From NCBI GenBank assembly GCA_031969915.1, contig DALYJJ010000110.1, positions 1-20,758 of the forward strand: a stretch of DNA of 20,758 nt, read 5' to 3'. The first letter of the stretch is position 1. The number at the start of each line of letters is the position of its first letter. Source of the stretch: DALYJJ01 sp031969915. Its GTDB lineage: Bacteria; Acidobacteriota; Terriglobia; Bryobacterales; Bryobacteraceae. A program made the translations under genes and the position numbers. Below, one piece after another: positions 1 to 9,300 of the stretch. A model generated the notes under the pieces. That model saw nothing but the letters and a program-made list of their open reading frames with translations, ran no database searches and was not told where the DNA came from.

Positions 1-1
1 C

Positions 2-2224
2 TTCCTCTCCATCCTCGCCTTCCTCTTCCACGTCCTCCTGCCCAACAAGTACCTCGGCTACTTCGCCTTCGTCGCCTACCTCATCTTCGATGCCTTCGCC
101 TGGGCCGCCTTGAACGTCTCCACCCGAATGCTCGACTTCGGTTCCCGCCCCTCCATCCCGTTCTCCGATTTCTACGGCTTCGCTCCCGCCCAGGAAGGTT
201 GGCTCTGGTTCACCCTCTATTGGTCTCTCTTCGTACTACTGCTCGCCCTCGCCAGTATTCTCATGTGGCCCCGCGGCAAGGAAACCTCCTTCCGCCACCG
301 CCTCCGCGTCGCCCGCCAGCGCCTCGGCCCCGCCCTCAGGCCCGTCACCCTCGTCACCCTCGCCGCCTTCTTCGCCACCGGCGGCTGGGTCTTCTATAAC
401 ACCAAGGTCCTCAATACACTCAACGGCCCCAAGGACCTCGAACGCCGCCAGGCCGACTACGAAAAGCTCTATAAGAACTACCAGAAACTCACCGCCCCGC
501 GAATCGTTTCCGCCAGTTACCGCATCGATCTGTTTCCCGCCACCCGTGAGGCCAACTTGCACGGTACGTTGAACCTCGTCAATAAGTCCTCCAACCCCAT
601 CCCGGAGGTCCACTTTACCCTCAATCCCGGGTTCGAACACCAGATCCGTCTCCCGGGGTCCCGGTTACACCTCGACGACCAGCGCCTCTCCTACCGCATC
701 TACAAGCTCGACCCCCCGCTCCAACCGGGCGAACAGCGCCGCCTCGACTTCACTACCCGCGCCGTCAAGAAGGGCTTCGCCAACGGCGTCCCCCACTTCG
801 AAATCGTCCAGAACGGGACGTTCTTCAACAACTCCATCGCCCCTCAGATCGGCTACCGCGACGAACGCGAGCTATCTGACCGCAATGACCGCCGCAAGTA
901 CGGCCTCGGCGAAAAGGACTTGATGCCCAAACTCGAGCGCAATTGCACCGTCCACTGCGCCGATACCTACCTCGACGCTGCCTCCGATTGGACCGAAGTC
1001 GATACCGTCATCAGCACCGTCCCCGATCAAATCGCCATCGCGCCCGGCTCCCTCCTCAAGGAGTGGACCGAGAACGGCCGCCGCTACTTCCACTACCGCG
1101 TCGACCGCGCCTCCATGAACTTCTACTCCTTCATGTCCGCTTCCTACCAGGTCGCCCGCGAAGAGTGGAACGGAATCCGCCTCGAGGTCTACCACCACCC
1201 CGAGCACCATTGGAATGTCCCCCGCATGATGCAGAGCATGAAGAAGTCACTCGACTACTTCACCCGGAACTTCGGGCCGTACTATCACAAACAGGCCCGC
1301 ATCATCGAGTTCCCGCGCGTCGCCCAGTTCGCCCAGGCCTTCCCCGGCACCATGCCCTACTCCGAGTCCATCGGCTTCGTCGCCGACCTCCGCGACCCCG
1401 AGAAGATCGATCACGTCTTCTATGTCGTCGCTCACGAGATGGGCCACCAGTGGTGGGCTCACCAGGTCATCGGCGCGAACATGCAGGGCGCCACCCTGCT
1501 CTCGGAAACTCTCGCCCAGTACTCCGCCCTCATGGTCATGGAAAAGGAGTATGGCCGCGACCAGATGCGCAAGTTCCTCGAGTACGAGATGGACCGCTAC
1601 CTCCGCGCCCGCGGCCGCGAACGCCTCCAGGAACGGCCCCTCCTCACCGTCGAGTCCGAACAGGGCTACACGCACTACAACAAGGGCAGCGTCGTCCTCT
1701 ATCACCTCAAGGAAACCATCGGCGAGCAGGCCGTCAACCGCGCCCTGAGAAACATCGTGAGTAAGTGGGCCTACCAGGGCCCGCCCTACCCAACTTCCTA
1801 CGTCCTCCTCGACGCCCTCCGCGCCGAGACCCCCGCCGAATACCAACCCCTCCTGCGCGACTTGTTTGAGGAGATTACGCTCTTCTCTAACCGGTCCCTC
1901 GAAGCCACCGCCCGCAAGCTGCCCGATGGTAAGTACCAAGTAACCGTCAAGGCCGAGTCAAAGAAATTCAAGGCCGATCGGCAGGGCGCCGAGCAGGAAG
2001 TGCCCGTCGACGACTGGATCGAGTTCGCCGCCTTCGCCAAGCCCGATAAGGGTAAGAAATACGGAAAGACCCTCCACCGCGAACGCGTCCACGTCCGCCA
2101 GGCTCAGGTCACCAACACGTTCACCGTGTCCGAACTGCCCGATAGAGCCGGCATTGACCCGTTCCACTTACTCATCGATCGCACGCCGGACGACAATTCC
2201 AAGAGCGTGGATCTCAAGAACTGA
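2..2224 (+). CDS. ABC-2-type permease fused to M1-family metallopeptidase (5' end missing)
   Basis: The reading frame is open from the left edge, so the true start lies upstream; a TTG at 110 is only an internal codon. About 740 residues are visible. The first 150 hold at least three hydrophobic segments (around bases 5-110, 200-265 and 340-400), as in the last helices of an ABC-2-type permease. The rest is an M1 peptidase domain. Its zinc motif HEMGH lies at 1433-1447, the third ligand Glu at 1505-1507 (context LLSETLAQYS), and the conserved YNKG...YHL segment near 1677-1710. The usual exopeptidase motif GxMEN is replaced by GTMPYSE (1346-1366), which I believe is usual for this fusion subfamily. 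The protein probably sits in the cytoplasmic membrane with the peptidase outside; its substrate is unknown. Such fusions usually accompany an ABC ATPase gene, expected upstream of this window. The acyltransferase gene follows after 2 bases, suggesting one transcript. Confidence 0.85.
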   Translation, partial: FLSILAFLFHVLLPNKYLGYFAFVAYLIFDAFAWAALNVSTRMLDFGSRPSIPFSDFYGFAPAQEGWLWFTLYWSLFVLLLALASILMWPRGKETSFRHRLRVARQRLGPALRPVTLVTLAAFFATGGWVFYNTKVLNTLNGPKDLERRQADYEKLYKNYQKLTAPRIVSASYRIDLFPATREANLHGTLNLVNKSSNPIPEVHFTLNPGFEHQIRLPGSRLHLDDQRLSYRIYKLDPPLQPGEQRRLDFTTRAVKKGFANGVPHFEIVQNGTFFNNSIAPQIGYRDERELSDRNDRRKYGLGEKDLMPKLERNCTVHCADTYLDAASDWTEVDTVISTVPDQIAIAPGSLLKEWTENGRRYFHYRVDRASMNFYSFMSASYQVAREEWNGIRLEVYHHPEHHWNVPRMMQSMKKSLDYFTRNFGPYYHKQARIIEFPRVAQFAQAFPGTMPYSESIGFVADLRDPEKIDHVFYVVAHEMGHQWWAHQVIGANMQGATLLSETLAQYSALMVMEKEYGRDQMRKFLEYEMDRYLRARGRERLQERPLLTVESEQGYTHYNKGSVVLYHLKETIGEQAVNRALRNIVSKWAYQGPPYPTSYVLLDALRAETPAEYQPLLRDLFEEITLFSNRSLEATARKLPDGKYQVTVKAESKKFKADRQGAEQEVPVDDWIEFAAFAKPDKGKKYGKTLHRERVHVRQAQVTNTFTVSELPDRAGIDPFHLLIDRTPDDNSKSVDLKN

Positions 2225-2226
2225 CC

Positions 2227-2988
2227 ATGCCCCAACCTCACCTGGCTATGATCGAAGCCCTCCGTTCCATCCGCGTCTGGCTCTCGAGCGGCCTCCTCAT
2301 CGCCTCTTGGTCCATCTCCGTCTGGCTCGTCTCCCTCTTTGACCGCCACCCTCTCCGCCTCCGCACCGCCCGCTGCTTCCGCCGGCTCGGTGAGGCCCTC
2401 GCCGCCGTCAACCCCTGGAAGATTCACTTCTCCGGCCGCGAGAACATCCGCCCCGGACAAACCTACGTCGTCGTCTGCAACCACCAGTCCCTCGCCGATA
2501 TCCCCCTCGTCGCCCATCTCCGCATCGACGCCAAGTGGCTCGCCAAGGCTGAGCTTTTCCGGATCCCCATCGTCGGCTGGATGATGTCCCTTGCCCGCGA
2601 TATCCCCGTCGAACGCGGCGACCGCCGCAAAGCCGCCCAGGCCCTCCTCCAGGCCGCGCGCGTCCTCCGCCAGGGCTGCTCCCTCGTCTTCTTCCCCGAA
2701 GGCACCCGGTCCACCGATGGCGCCGTGCTCCCCTTCAATGAGGGCCCCTTCCAACTCGCCCTTCGCGAAGGCATCCCCGTCCTGCCTGTCGTCCTCGATG
2801 GCAGTGGCGCCGCGCTGCCCCGCGCCACCTGGCGCTTCAGCGGTAGCTACGACATCCACCTCCGCGTCCTCCCAGAGTCCCCCTCCGAGGGCCGCGACCC
2901 CAAGGACACCGCCGGCTTCCGCGATGAGGTCCGCCAACGCATCGTCGAAGGGCTGGCCGAGATTCGCACCCAGGCGCCCGCCCCATGA
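2227..2988 (+). CDS. plsC: 1-acyl-sn-glycerol-3-phosphate acyltransferase (PlsC family)
   Basis: This 253-residue protein is a typical PlsC/LPLAT-family acyltransferase. Known members move an acyl chain to the sn-2 position of lysophosphatidic acid, making phosphatidic acid at the inner face of the membrane. The catalytic NHxxxxD block is NHQSLAD at residues 85-91, and the glycerol-phosphate-binding block FPEGTRS is at 156-162. A hydrophobic N-terminal helix spans about residues 18-38, and length matches the family. The ATG at 2227 is only 2 bases after the previous stop, so translation is probably coupled; an in-frame ATG at 2248 is a possible alternative. The gene ends 11 bases from the convergent kinase gene, with no obvious terminator hairpin. 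Family assignment is secure. The exact acyl acceptor cannot be read from sequence, since PlsC paralogues acylate other lipids such as ornithine lipids. Confidence 0.9.
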   Translation: MPQPHLAMIEALRSIRVWLSSGLLIASWSISVWLVSLFDRHPLRLRTARCFRRLGEALAAVNPWKIHFSGRENIRPGQTYVVVCNHQSLADIPLVAHLRIDAKWLAKAELFRIPIVGWMMSLARDIPVERGDRRKAAQALLQAARVLRQGCSLVFFPEGTRSTDGAVLPFNEGPFQLALREGIPVLPVVLDGSGAALPRATWRFSGSYDIHLRVLPESPSEGRDPKDTAGFRDEVRQRIVEGLAEIRTQAPAP

Positions 2989-2999
2989 AACCCCTCGCC

Positions 3000-5720
3000 T
3001 CACTTCCCGGGGAAGGCCGCGATCGACTTCTGCATCTCCTGCCGGTTCTGTTCCGTGAAGCCCGGCAGCTTCGCCACGTCTCTCCAGGCGGTCTCGGTTC
3101 GCTCCTGCCAACGGAGCGCCTCATCCCTCTCCCCCAGCCGCAGGTGAATGTCCCGCAGCGCCCCGTAGACCTGCGGCACAATGGTCAGCCGTCCCGCCGT
3201 CTTCGGCGGCGCGTCCGGCCGCAGCGCCACCTGCGCGATCTGCAGCGGACGCTGCATCGCCTCCAGCGCGTCCCCGCGGTGCTTCCGCGCCGCGGCGTCC
3301 TCCGCCAGCTTCTTCGCCGCCCGCAACAGCAACCGCTGCGGCGAGGCTTGCCACGCGTCCAGTTCCAGCACCCGGTCGGCCGTCTCCACCGCCGCCCGCC
3401 AGTGCCGCCGCGCCCCGGCCATGTCTCCCCTCGCCTCCTGCGCGTCACCCATCCGCAGCTCCACATTCGACAGGTTCGTCAACGCCTGCATGTTCTTCGG
3501 ATTCGTGCGCAACGCCGCTTCCAGCGCTCCCTTCGACCGTTCGAATACCTCCAGCTTCCGGGGCCCTTCCGTCACCTGCCCCAGCCGCATCAGCGCGATG
3601 CCGTAGTCCGATACCGCCCGATGGTCCGCTCCGTCCGCCGTGTGCAGCGCCTCCGCGATCGACGCCATCCGCCCGAACGCCGCTCGCGCCTCGTCGTCGC
3701 GTTTCTCCTCTGCCGCCAGATCTCCCACGTGGCTGTAGGCCAACATCAGGTTGCGTGTGTTCGCCCGGTTTCCCGGCTCCCGCGCCGCCCACGCTTCCAG
3801 AATGCCCACCGCCTCTTTGAAACTGGCCGCCGCCTCCGCGTTCTTCCCCAACCTCGCCTTCGACATCCCATACGCCGAGAGCGCGTTCGCCAACGACCGT
3901 TCAATCTCCCCGTCGCCCGCCCGTTCCTTCACCATCTCCCGGTAAAGCGACACCGCTTCGCTTGCGTACTCGAGCGATGCCGGATTGTCGTTCAGCAGCC
4001 GGCTCACTCGCGCCGCCGCAATCGCCAGTTCGCCCAACTCGCGCCGCCACTCGAAGTCCAGCGCATGCCCGGCGCGCCACTGCTCCGCCAGCGCGAAGGC
4101 CCTCCCGAATGCCTCCATCGCCTCTCTCGCGCTGTTGTTGTACGACAGTACGTCCCCTACGTGCCGCAGCAGCGCGATCCGGTCCAGTTGCGCCTTCGGC
4201 TGGTCGCGCCGCATGCTCAACGACGCGTCCAGATGCGCCAACGCCTTGCGATAGCTCTCCAAGGCTTGCCGGCTCTGCCCAAGGTTCGTCCCCAGCACGT
4301 AGCCCTGCAACTCCGCCGTCCGCTGCCACGCCAGCGCCAGCTCGCGCTGCACGTCCACGTCGCCCGACGCCCGCTTGGCCACTTGGTCCAGGTAGGTGAT
4401 CGAGGTCTCCAACAGCCGCTGCCTCGCCTTCGCCGCCCCCGGCAGGTCGCGGATCGCGTCGTGCACTTCCGTCACCAGCAGGTTCGCCAGGCGGCGCACC
4501 TCCCGCTCGTTCTGCCTCGCCTCCGCCGACTGCCGCGCGATCACCACCACCGCCAACGTCAGCGCCACGAACAACGCCAGACCCGCTGCCACCGGCACCG
4601 GATGTCGCCGTACGAACAACGACGCCACATAGCCCGGCGTCCGCGGACGTGCCCAGATCGGCTGCCGCGCCAGGTACAAACGGATGTCGTCCGCCAGCCG
4701 GCTGACCGTCGGATACCTCCGGACGGCGTCCTTCTCGAGCGCACGCAGCACAATCGTGTCCAGGTCGTCGCCCACCGGAGCCACCGTCGAGGGCGCCGGC
4801 GCCGGCCGCTCGCAGATCGCTTCTTCCATTCCTCGCGGCGTGTATTCCTCGATCTTGTGCGGCAGTTGGCCCGTCACCAGCTCGTACAACACCACGCCCA
4901 GCGAGAACACGTCCGACGCCGGCCCCACCGCTTCGCTCCGCACCTGCTCCGGGCTCGCATAGTCCGGCGTGCAAAGCTGCAGTCCTTGCGTCAACGCCGT
5001 GTTCGGATCCTCCGGCACAGCCGTCGGCAGCACTACCTTCGAGATGCCGAAATCCAGCAGCCGCGGCGTGCCCGCCCCGTCCACCAGGATGTTCCCCGGC
5101 TTGATGTCCCGGTGAATCACGAAGTTCGCATGCGCGTACTCCACCGCCGAACAGACCTGCAGAAACAGCTCCAGTCGTTGCCGCAGCCCAAGCTGGTGCT
5201 TCGCGCAGTACTCGTTGATCCGAAGTCCGTCGACGAACTCCATCACAATGTACGGATGCCCGTCTTCGCTCGTCCCGCCGTCCAGCAGCCGCGCGATGTT
5301 CGGATGCTCGAGCTGCGCCAGAATCTGGCGTTCCCGCCGGAACCGTGCCAACACCACTGTGTTGTCCGCACCCGGCCGGACCAGCTTGATCGCCACCTGC
5401 TTCTGAAACTCCGAATCGTCTCGCACCGCCAGGAAGACCGAGCCCATGCCCCCGCGCCCCAGCCGCTCCACCAGCCGGTACGGCCCGATTCTCCTCTGTC
5501 GCGCCTCCCCGTCTTCCACCACCGTCACCACCGCGTTGCGCACCCGGCTCTCAATCGCCGTCGCCGCGCCCTTCTCCGCGCCCAGCAGGCTCCGGACCTC
5601 CGCGATCAGTCCCGAATCGTCGCCCCCTTCGCGCTCCACAAACTGTTCCCGCTCCGCCGCCGGCGCCTCCAGCGCCCGGTAGAACAGGGCTTCGATCTGT
5701 TGCCAGCGTTCCGGGGTCAT
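3000..5720 (-). CDS. Membrane Ser/Thr protein kinase with C-terminal TPR region
   Basis: This is a Hanks-type kinase of 906 residues. Visible kinase landmarks are the Gly-rich loop GRGGMGSVF (88-96), the ATP-binding Lys in VAIKLV (112), the catalytic loop HRDIKPGN (203-210), DFG (223-225) and TPDYASPEQ (251-259). One transmembrane helix at about 378-395 separates the cytoplasmic kinase from a roughly 500-residue helical TPR-like C-terminal region, predicted outside. I start the gene at the ATG at 5720: it overlaps the sigma-factor stop (ATGA), and MTPERWQQIEALF is the usual N-terminus of this family. An upstream in-frame ATG at 5747 would overlap the sigma gene by 31 bases. Coupling to an ECF sigma gene is a recurrent arrangement in Acidobacteria and Planctomycetes. 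The inference is that the kinase senses a signal through the TPR part and acts in the same pathway as the sigma factor. Ligand and targets are unknown. Confidence 0.92.
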   Translation of the reverse strand: MTPERWQQIEALFYRALEAPAAEREQFVEREGGDDSGLIAEVRSLLGAEKGAATAIESRVRNAVVTVVEDGEARQRRIGPYRLVERLGRGGMGSVFLAVRDDSEFQKQVAIKLVRPGADNTVVLARFRRERQILAQLEHPNIARLLDGGTSEDGHPYIVMEFVDGLRINEYCAKHQLGLRQRLELFLQVCSAVEYAHANFVIHRDIKPGNILVDGAGTPRLLDFGISKVVLPTAVPEDPNTALTQGLQLCTPDYASPEQVRSEAVGPASDVFSLGVVLYELVTGQLPHKIEEYTPRGMEEAICERPAPAPSTVAPVGDDLDTIVLRALEKDAVRRYPTVSRLADDIRLYLARQPIWARPRTPGYVASLFVRRHPVPVAAGLALFVALTLAVVVIARQSAEARQNEREVRRLANLLVTEVHDAIRDLPGAAKARQRLLETSITYLDQVAKRASGDVDVQRELALAWQRTAELQGYVLGTNLGQSRQALESYRKALAHLDASLSMRRDQPKAQLDRIALLRHVGDVLSYNNSAREAMEAFGRAFALAEQWRAGHALDFEWRRELGELAIAAARVSRLLNDNPASLEYASEAVSLYREMVKERAGDGEIERSLANALSAYGMSKARLGKNAEAAASFKEAVGILEAWAAREPGNRANTRNLMLAYSHVGDLAAEEKRDDEARAAFGRMASIAEALHTADGADHRAVSDYGIALMRLGQVTEGPRKLEVFERSKGALEAALRTNPKNMQALTNLSNVELRMGDAQEARGDMAGARRHWRAAVETADRVLELDAWQASPQRLLLRAAKKLAEDAAARKHRGDALEAMQRPLQIAQVALRPDAPPKTAGRLTIVPQVYGALRDIHLRLGERDEALRWQERTETAWRDVAKLPGFTEQNRQEMQKSIAAFPGK

Positions 5721-6280
5721 GGACGGTTCAGTTCGCGGTGCAGCCACGCCTCCGCCAGCCGCTGCTCACGGCCTACCGTCGCCGCCGAAATCGATAACGC
5801 ACGGGCCGTTTCCTCCACTGAAAGCCCCGCGAAAAACCGCATCTCGATGATCTTCACCTTGCGCGCATCCAGTGCGCCCAGCGCCAGCAGCGCGTCGTCT
5901 AACGCCACCAGCGCGCTCTCCGGCTGCTGCGCCAGGTTCAGCCCCGTGGCCAGCGGCACCCGCTCCACGCCAGCGCCCCGCTTGGCCGACGCTCGCTTCC
6001 GGGCGTGGTCCACTAATACCTGCCGCATCAGGTTCGCTGCGATCCCGAAGAAATGGGCCCGGCTCTCCCAGTCCGGTACGTTCGAACCGGCCAGCCGCAG
6101 GTACGCCTCATGCACCAACGCCGTCGGCTGCAGGGTGTGGTTCTCTGATTCCCGCCGCAGATACGAGTCCGCCAGCCGCCGCAGCTCGTCGTACACCAGG
6201 GGAGTCAGAACGTCCAGCGCCTCGCGGTTGCCGTTCTTCCAATCGATCAGTAGCTGCGTCACTTGCTCCGGAGAGGCCAT
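5717..6280 (-). CDS. ECF-subfamily RNA polymerase sigma factor
   Basis: This 187-residue protein matches the ECF sigma-70 type often found beside Ser/Thr kinases in Acidobacteria and Planctomycetes (TIGR02999-like). Region 2, which binds core RNA polymerase and the -10 element, spans about residues 20-93, with landmarks LVYDELRRLA, HTLQPTALVHEAYLRL and the segment ending VDHARKRAS. Region 4, with a helix-turn-helix (LSVEETARALSISAATV), covers about 125-182. No extra C-terminal domain or anti-sigma gene is visible; the partner is the kinase gene, whose ATG overlaps this stop. I chose the ATG at 6280 because the family usually begins just before SPEQVTQLL. The in-frame ATG at 6304 falls inside a possible -10 hexamer (TACAATGG) and would add eight residues. 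The gene diverges from the cytochrome-like gene at 6333, leaving a control region of 28 to 52 bases depending on the start. Confidence 0.9.
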   Translation of the reverse strand: MASPEQVTQLLIDWKNGNREALDVLTPLVYDELRRLADSYLRRESENHTLQPTALVHEAYLRLAGSNVPDWESRAHFFGIAANLMRQVLVDHARKRASAKRGAGVERVPLATGLNLAQQPESALVALDDALLALGALDARKVKIIEMRFFAGLSVEETARALSISAATVGREQRLAEAWLHRELNRP

Positions 6281-6302
6281 CGGCGTTCGGACTGTGAGTC
6301 CC

Positions 6303-6308
6303 ATTGTA
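6303..6308 (-). promoter_or_regulatory. Possible -10 element (TACAAT) for the sigma/kinase operon
   Basis: Read on the minus strand, TACAAT sits 22 bases upstream of the preferred sigma-factor ATG at 6280 and overlaps the alternative ATG at 6304. A poor -35 candidate (TTAACC) lies about 15 bases further upstream. The same hexamer occurs before the adenosyltransferase gene at 12626. This is a pattern match only; transcript-start data would decide it. Confidence 0.3.
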
Positions 6309-6318
6309 AACTGGCGGC

Positions 6319-6325
6319 AGGGGGG
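6319..6325 (+). promoter_or_regulatory. Ribosome binding site of the PSCyt gene
   Basis: AGGGGGG lies 7 bases before the ATG at 6333. It supports that start, directly upstream of a signal peptide. Confidence 0.6.
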
Positions 6326-6332
6326 TTAACGC

Positions 6333-9300
6333 ATGCGCGCCCTGGGTCTTCTCTTCATCGCCGTAACAGCTTCCGCCGCCGGGTTGCCCACCGGCGTCGA
6401 GCGGATTCTCTCCACTTCGTGCGCCCCCTGCCACGCCGGCCCCGAGGCTGCTGGCAAGCTGCGCGTCGCGACCTCCGCGGACTTGCTCCAGGGCGGCGCT
6501 TCCGGCCCTGCCGTGGTCCCCGGCTCGCCCGCCGCAAGCCCGCTCTATCAGCGCCTCGTCTCCTCCGACAAGTCGCTCCGCATGCCCCCAGCCGGCGAGC
6601 CGCTGCCCCAGGACCGCATCGCCGTGATCAAAGCATGGATTGAGAGCCTCGAAGCGCCCGTCGACTTCGCCCGCGACATCGAGCCCATCTTCAAGGCCAA
6701 CTGCTACGGTTGCCACAGCGGCCCCAACGCCCAATCGCAGTTGCGCCTCGACGCTCGCGCCGGCGCCCTGCGCGGCGGTATGTCCGGTCCCGTCCTCGCC
6801 CCCGGCAAGAGCGGCGAAAGCCGCCTCATGCATCGCGTCCTCGGACTCGGCGGCGAACAGCGCATGCCCCTTCGCGCCAAACCCCTCTCCGAAGATCAAC
6901 TCGCCGCGCTCCGGCGTTGGATCGACTCCGGCGCCCTTTGGCCCGACGACGGCAAGAAGCCCGAAATCAAATTGCATTGGTCCTACGTCAAGCCGGCCCG
7001 GCCCGCCGTGCCGTCCGGTTTCCGCCACCCGATCGACGCCTTTATCGTCACCCGTCTCCGCCAGGAAGGACTCGCCCCGTCCCCCGCCGCCTCCCGCGAG
7101 AAGCTCCTCCGGCGCGTATCGCTCGATCTCGTGGGCCTTCCGCCTTCACCGCGCGAAATCGACGAGTTCCTCGCCGATACCCAGCCCGGCTCCTATGAGC
7201 GCCTCGTCGACCGCCTCCTCGCCTCCCCCCACTACGGCGAGCGCTGGGCCCGTCCGTGGCTTGATCTCGCACGCTACGCCGACACCAACGGTTATGAGAA
7301 GGATGTCTCCCGCCGTATGTGGAAGTATCGTGACTGGTTGATCGGAGCCTTGAACCGGGACCTGCCCTTCGACCGCTTCACCATCGAACAGTTGGCCGGC
7401 GACCTCTTGCCCAACGCCACCGTCGAGCAGAAGATCGCCACCGGCTTCCATCGGAATACCATGCTCAACGAGGAGGGCGGCGTTGATAAGGATGAGGCCC
7501 ATCACGAGGTCCTCATCGACCGCGTCAATACCACTGCCACCGTTTGGCTCGGCGCCACCCTCGCCTGCGCCCAGTGCCACAACCACAAGTACGATCCCCT
7601 CACCCAGGCCGATTACTATCGCTTCTACGCCTTCTTCAATAACTCGTGGTTCTGGGAGAAGTCCTACGGCGACACCAGCAAGAAGAATATCGAGCGTGAA
7701 CTGAGCCTCCCTACGCCCGAACAGGATGCGCTCACCAAGCGCCTTCGAGCCGATATCGAGACCCTCGATAAGCGGCTCAAGACGCATACCCCTGCCTTGG
7801 CCGCCGAGCAGGCCAAGTGGGAGAAGGAACTGGTCAAAGCCGCTGCCGCGTGGAAGACCGTGCAAGGCGCCGCACGGTCCGGCGGCGAATCCTCACTCGT
7901 CCGCCAGCCCGACGGTTCGCTGCTCGCTGCCGGCGTTAACCCGCTCGAAGATACCTACCTGATCGAGGGCCGCTCCCCCGTCAAACGAATCACTGCCCTC
8001 CGCATCGAAGCCCTGCCCGATCCCAGCCTCCCGCGGGGAGGCCCCGGCCGCGACATGTACGGCAACTTCGTCCTCACCGACGCGGTGCTCGCCGTGGATG
8101 GCAAGCCCGTGCGCTGGAAGCTCGCCAAGAGTGACAACGGCGGCGTCCGCAACCTCGCTACGGCGGACCGCAAGCACCTTTGGACGGTCGACGCCTCCCG
8201 TGAGGATCAGCGCCTCGCTCGTCAGTTGATCCTGATTCCTGAGGCGCCCGTGGAGGTGCGCGGTAAGGCGCCGATCGCCGTCACCCTGGTCCATCAGTCC
8301 GAGTTCTACCGGCAGGCCATCGGACGCTTCCGGCTCTCGCTCACCTCGATGGAACGGCCGGAGCGAAACGTCGAGGTCACAGCCGCCAATCGTCCTCTTC
8401 TCTCCATCGAGGTCTCAAAGCGGACGGAGAAACAGCGCACGCAAATGGAGGAAGCCTATCGCGCCGTCGCCCCTTCCCTCGACGAGCCGCGGAAGCAACT
8501 CGCCGGCCTCCGGAAGCAGTTGGATGCCGCAGGCGTGGCCGTCGCGCAGGTGATGGAGGATCGGCCCGAGGGACCGCTCACCGCACCCATGCGCATTCGC
8601 GGCAGCTTCCTCAGCCCCGGAGAAACCGTCGCCGCCGGCGTGCCCGCCGCCTTCCCCCAGATCCCTAAAGGCGTCCGGCCCGACCGCCTCGCCCTCGCCA
8701 ACTGGCTCGTGAGCCTCGAGAATCCCCTCACCGCCCGCGTCCAGGTCAACCGCGCTTGGGAACAGTTCTTCGGCCGCGGACTCGTCGAAACCAGCGAGGA
8801 CTTCGGCGCCCAAGGCGACCGCCCCTCTCACCCCGACTTACTCGACTGGCTCGCCGTCGAGTTTATGGAGCGTGGCTGGAGCCAGAAACAACTGCACCGG
8901 CTGATCGTAACTTCAGACACCTACCGGCAGGACTCCCGTGTTACTCCGCTGCTGCAGCAGCGCGACCCATACAACCGCCTGCTCGCTCGCGGACCGCGCT
9001 TCCGCCTGGAAGCCGAAATGATCCGCGACGCCGTGCTCTCCTCGGCCGGCCTCCTGAGCCTCAAACTCGGCGGCCCCAGCGTCTTCCCCCATCAGCCCGA
9101 AGGCATCTGGGACCTTCCCTACAGCAATGAGAAATGGGTCCAGTCCAAAGGCGACGATCAGTACCGCCGCGGCCTCTATACCTTCGCTCGCCGCACCGCC
9201 CCCTACCCTTCCATGCTCACCTTCGATGCTCCCAGCCGCGAGTTCTGCAATGTTCGCCGTGTCCGCACCAACACCCCACTCCAGGCCCTGACCATGTTGA

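Noticed and set aside
2104..3111. 335-codon minus-strand open frame across the plsC gene
   Set aside because: It spans the end of the peptidase gene, all of plsC and the start of the kinase 3' end, and its product is an acidic Gly/Ala-rich string typical of antisense frames.
2985..6329. Very long + strand open frame (about 1114 codons) opposite the kinase and sigma genes
   Set aside because: It is antisense to two genes with intact family motifs, its product is an Arg/Pro/His-rich string with no domain, and high GC makes stops rare on the opposite strand.
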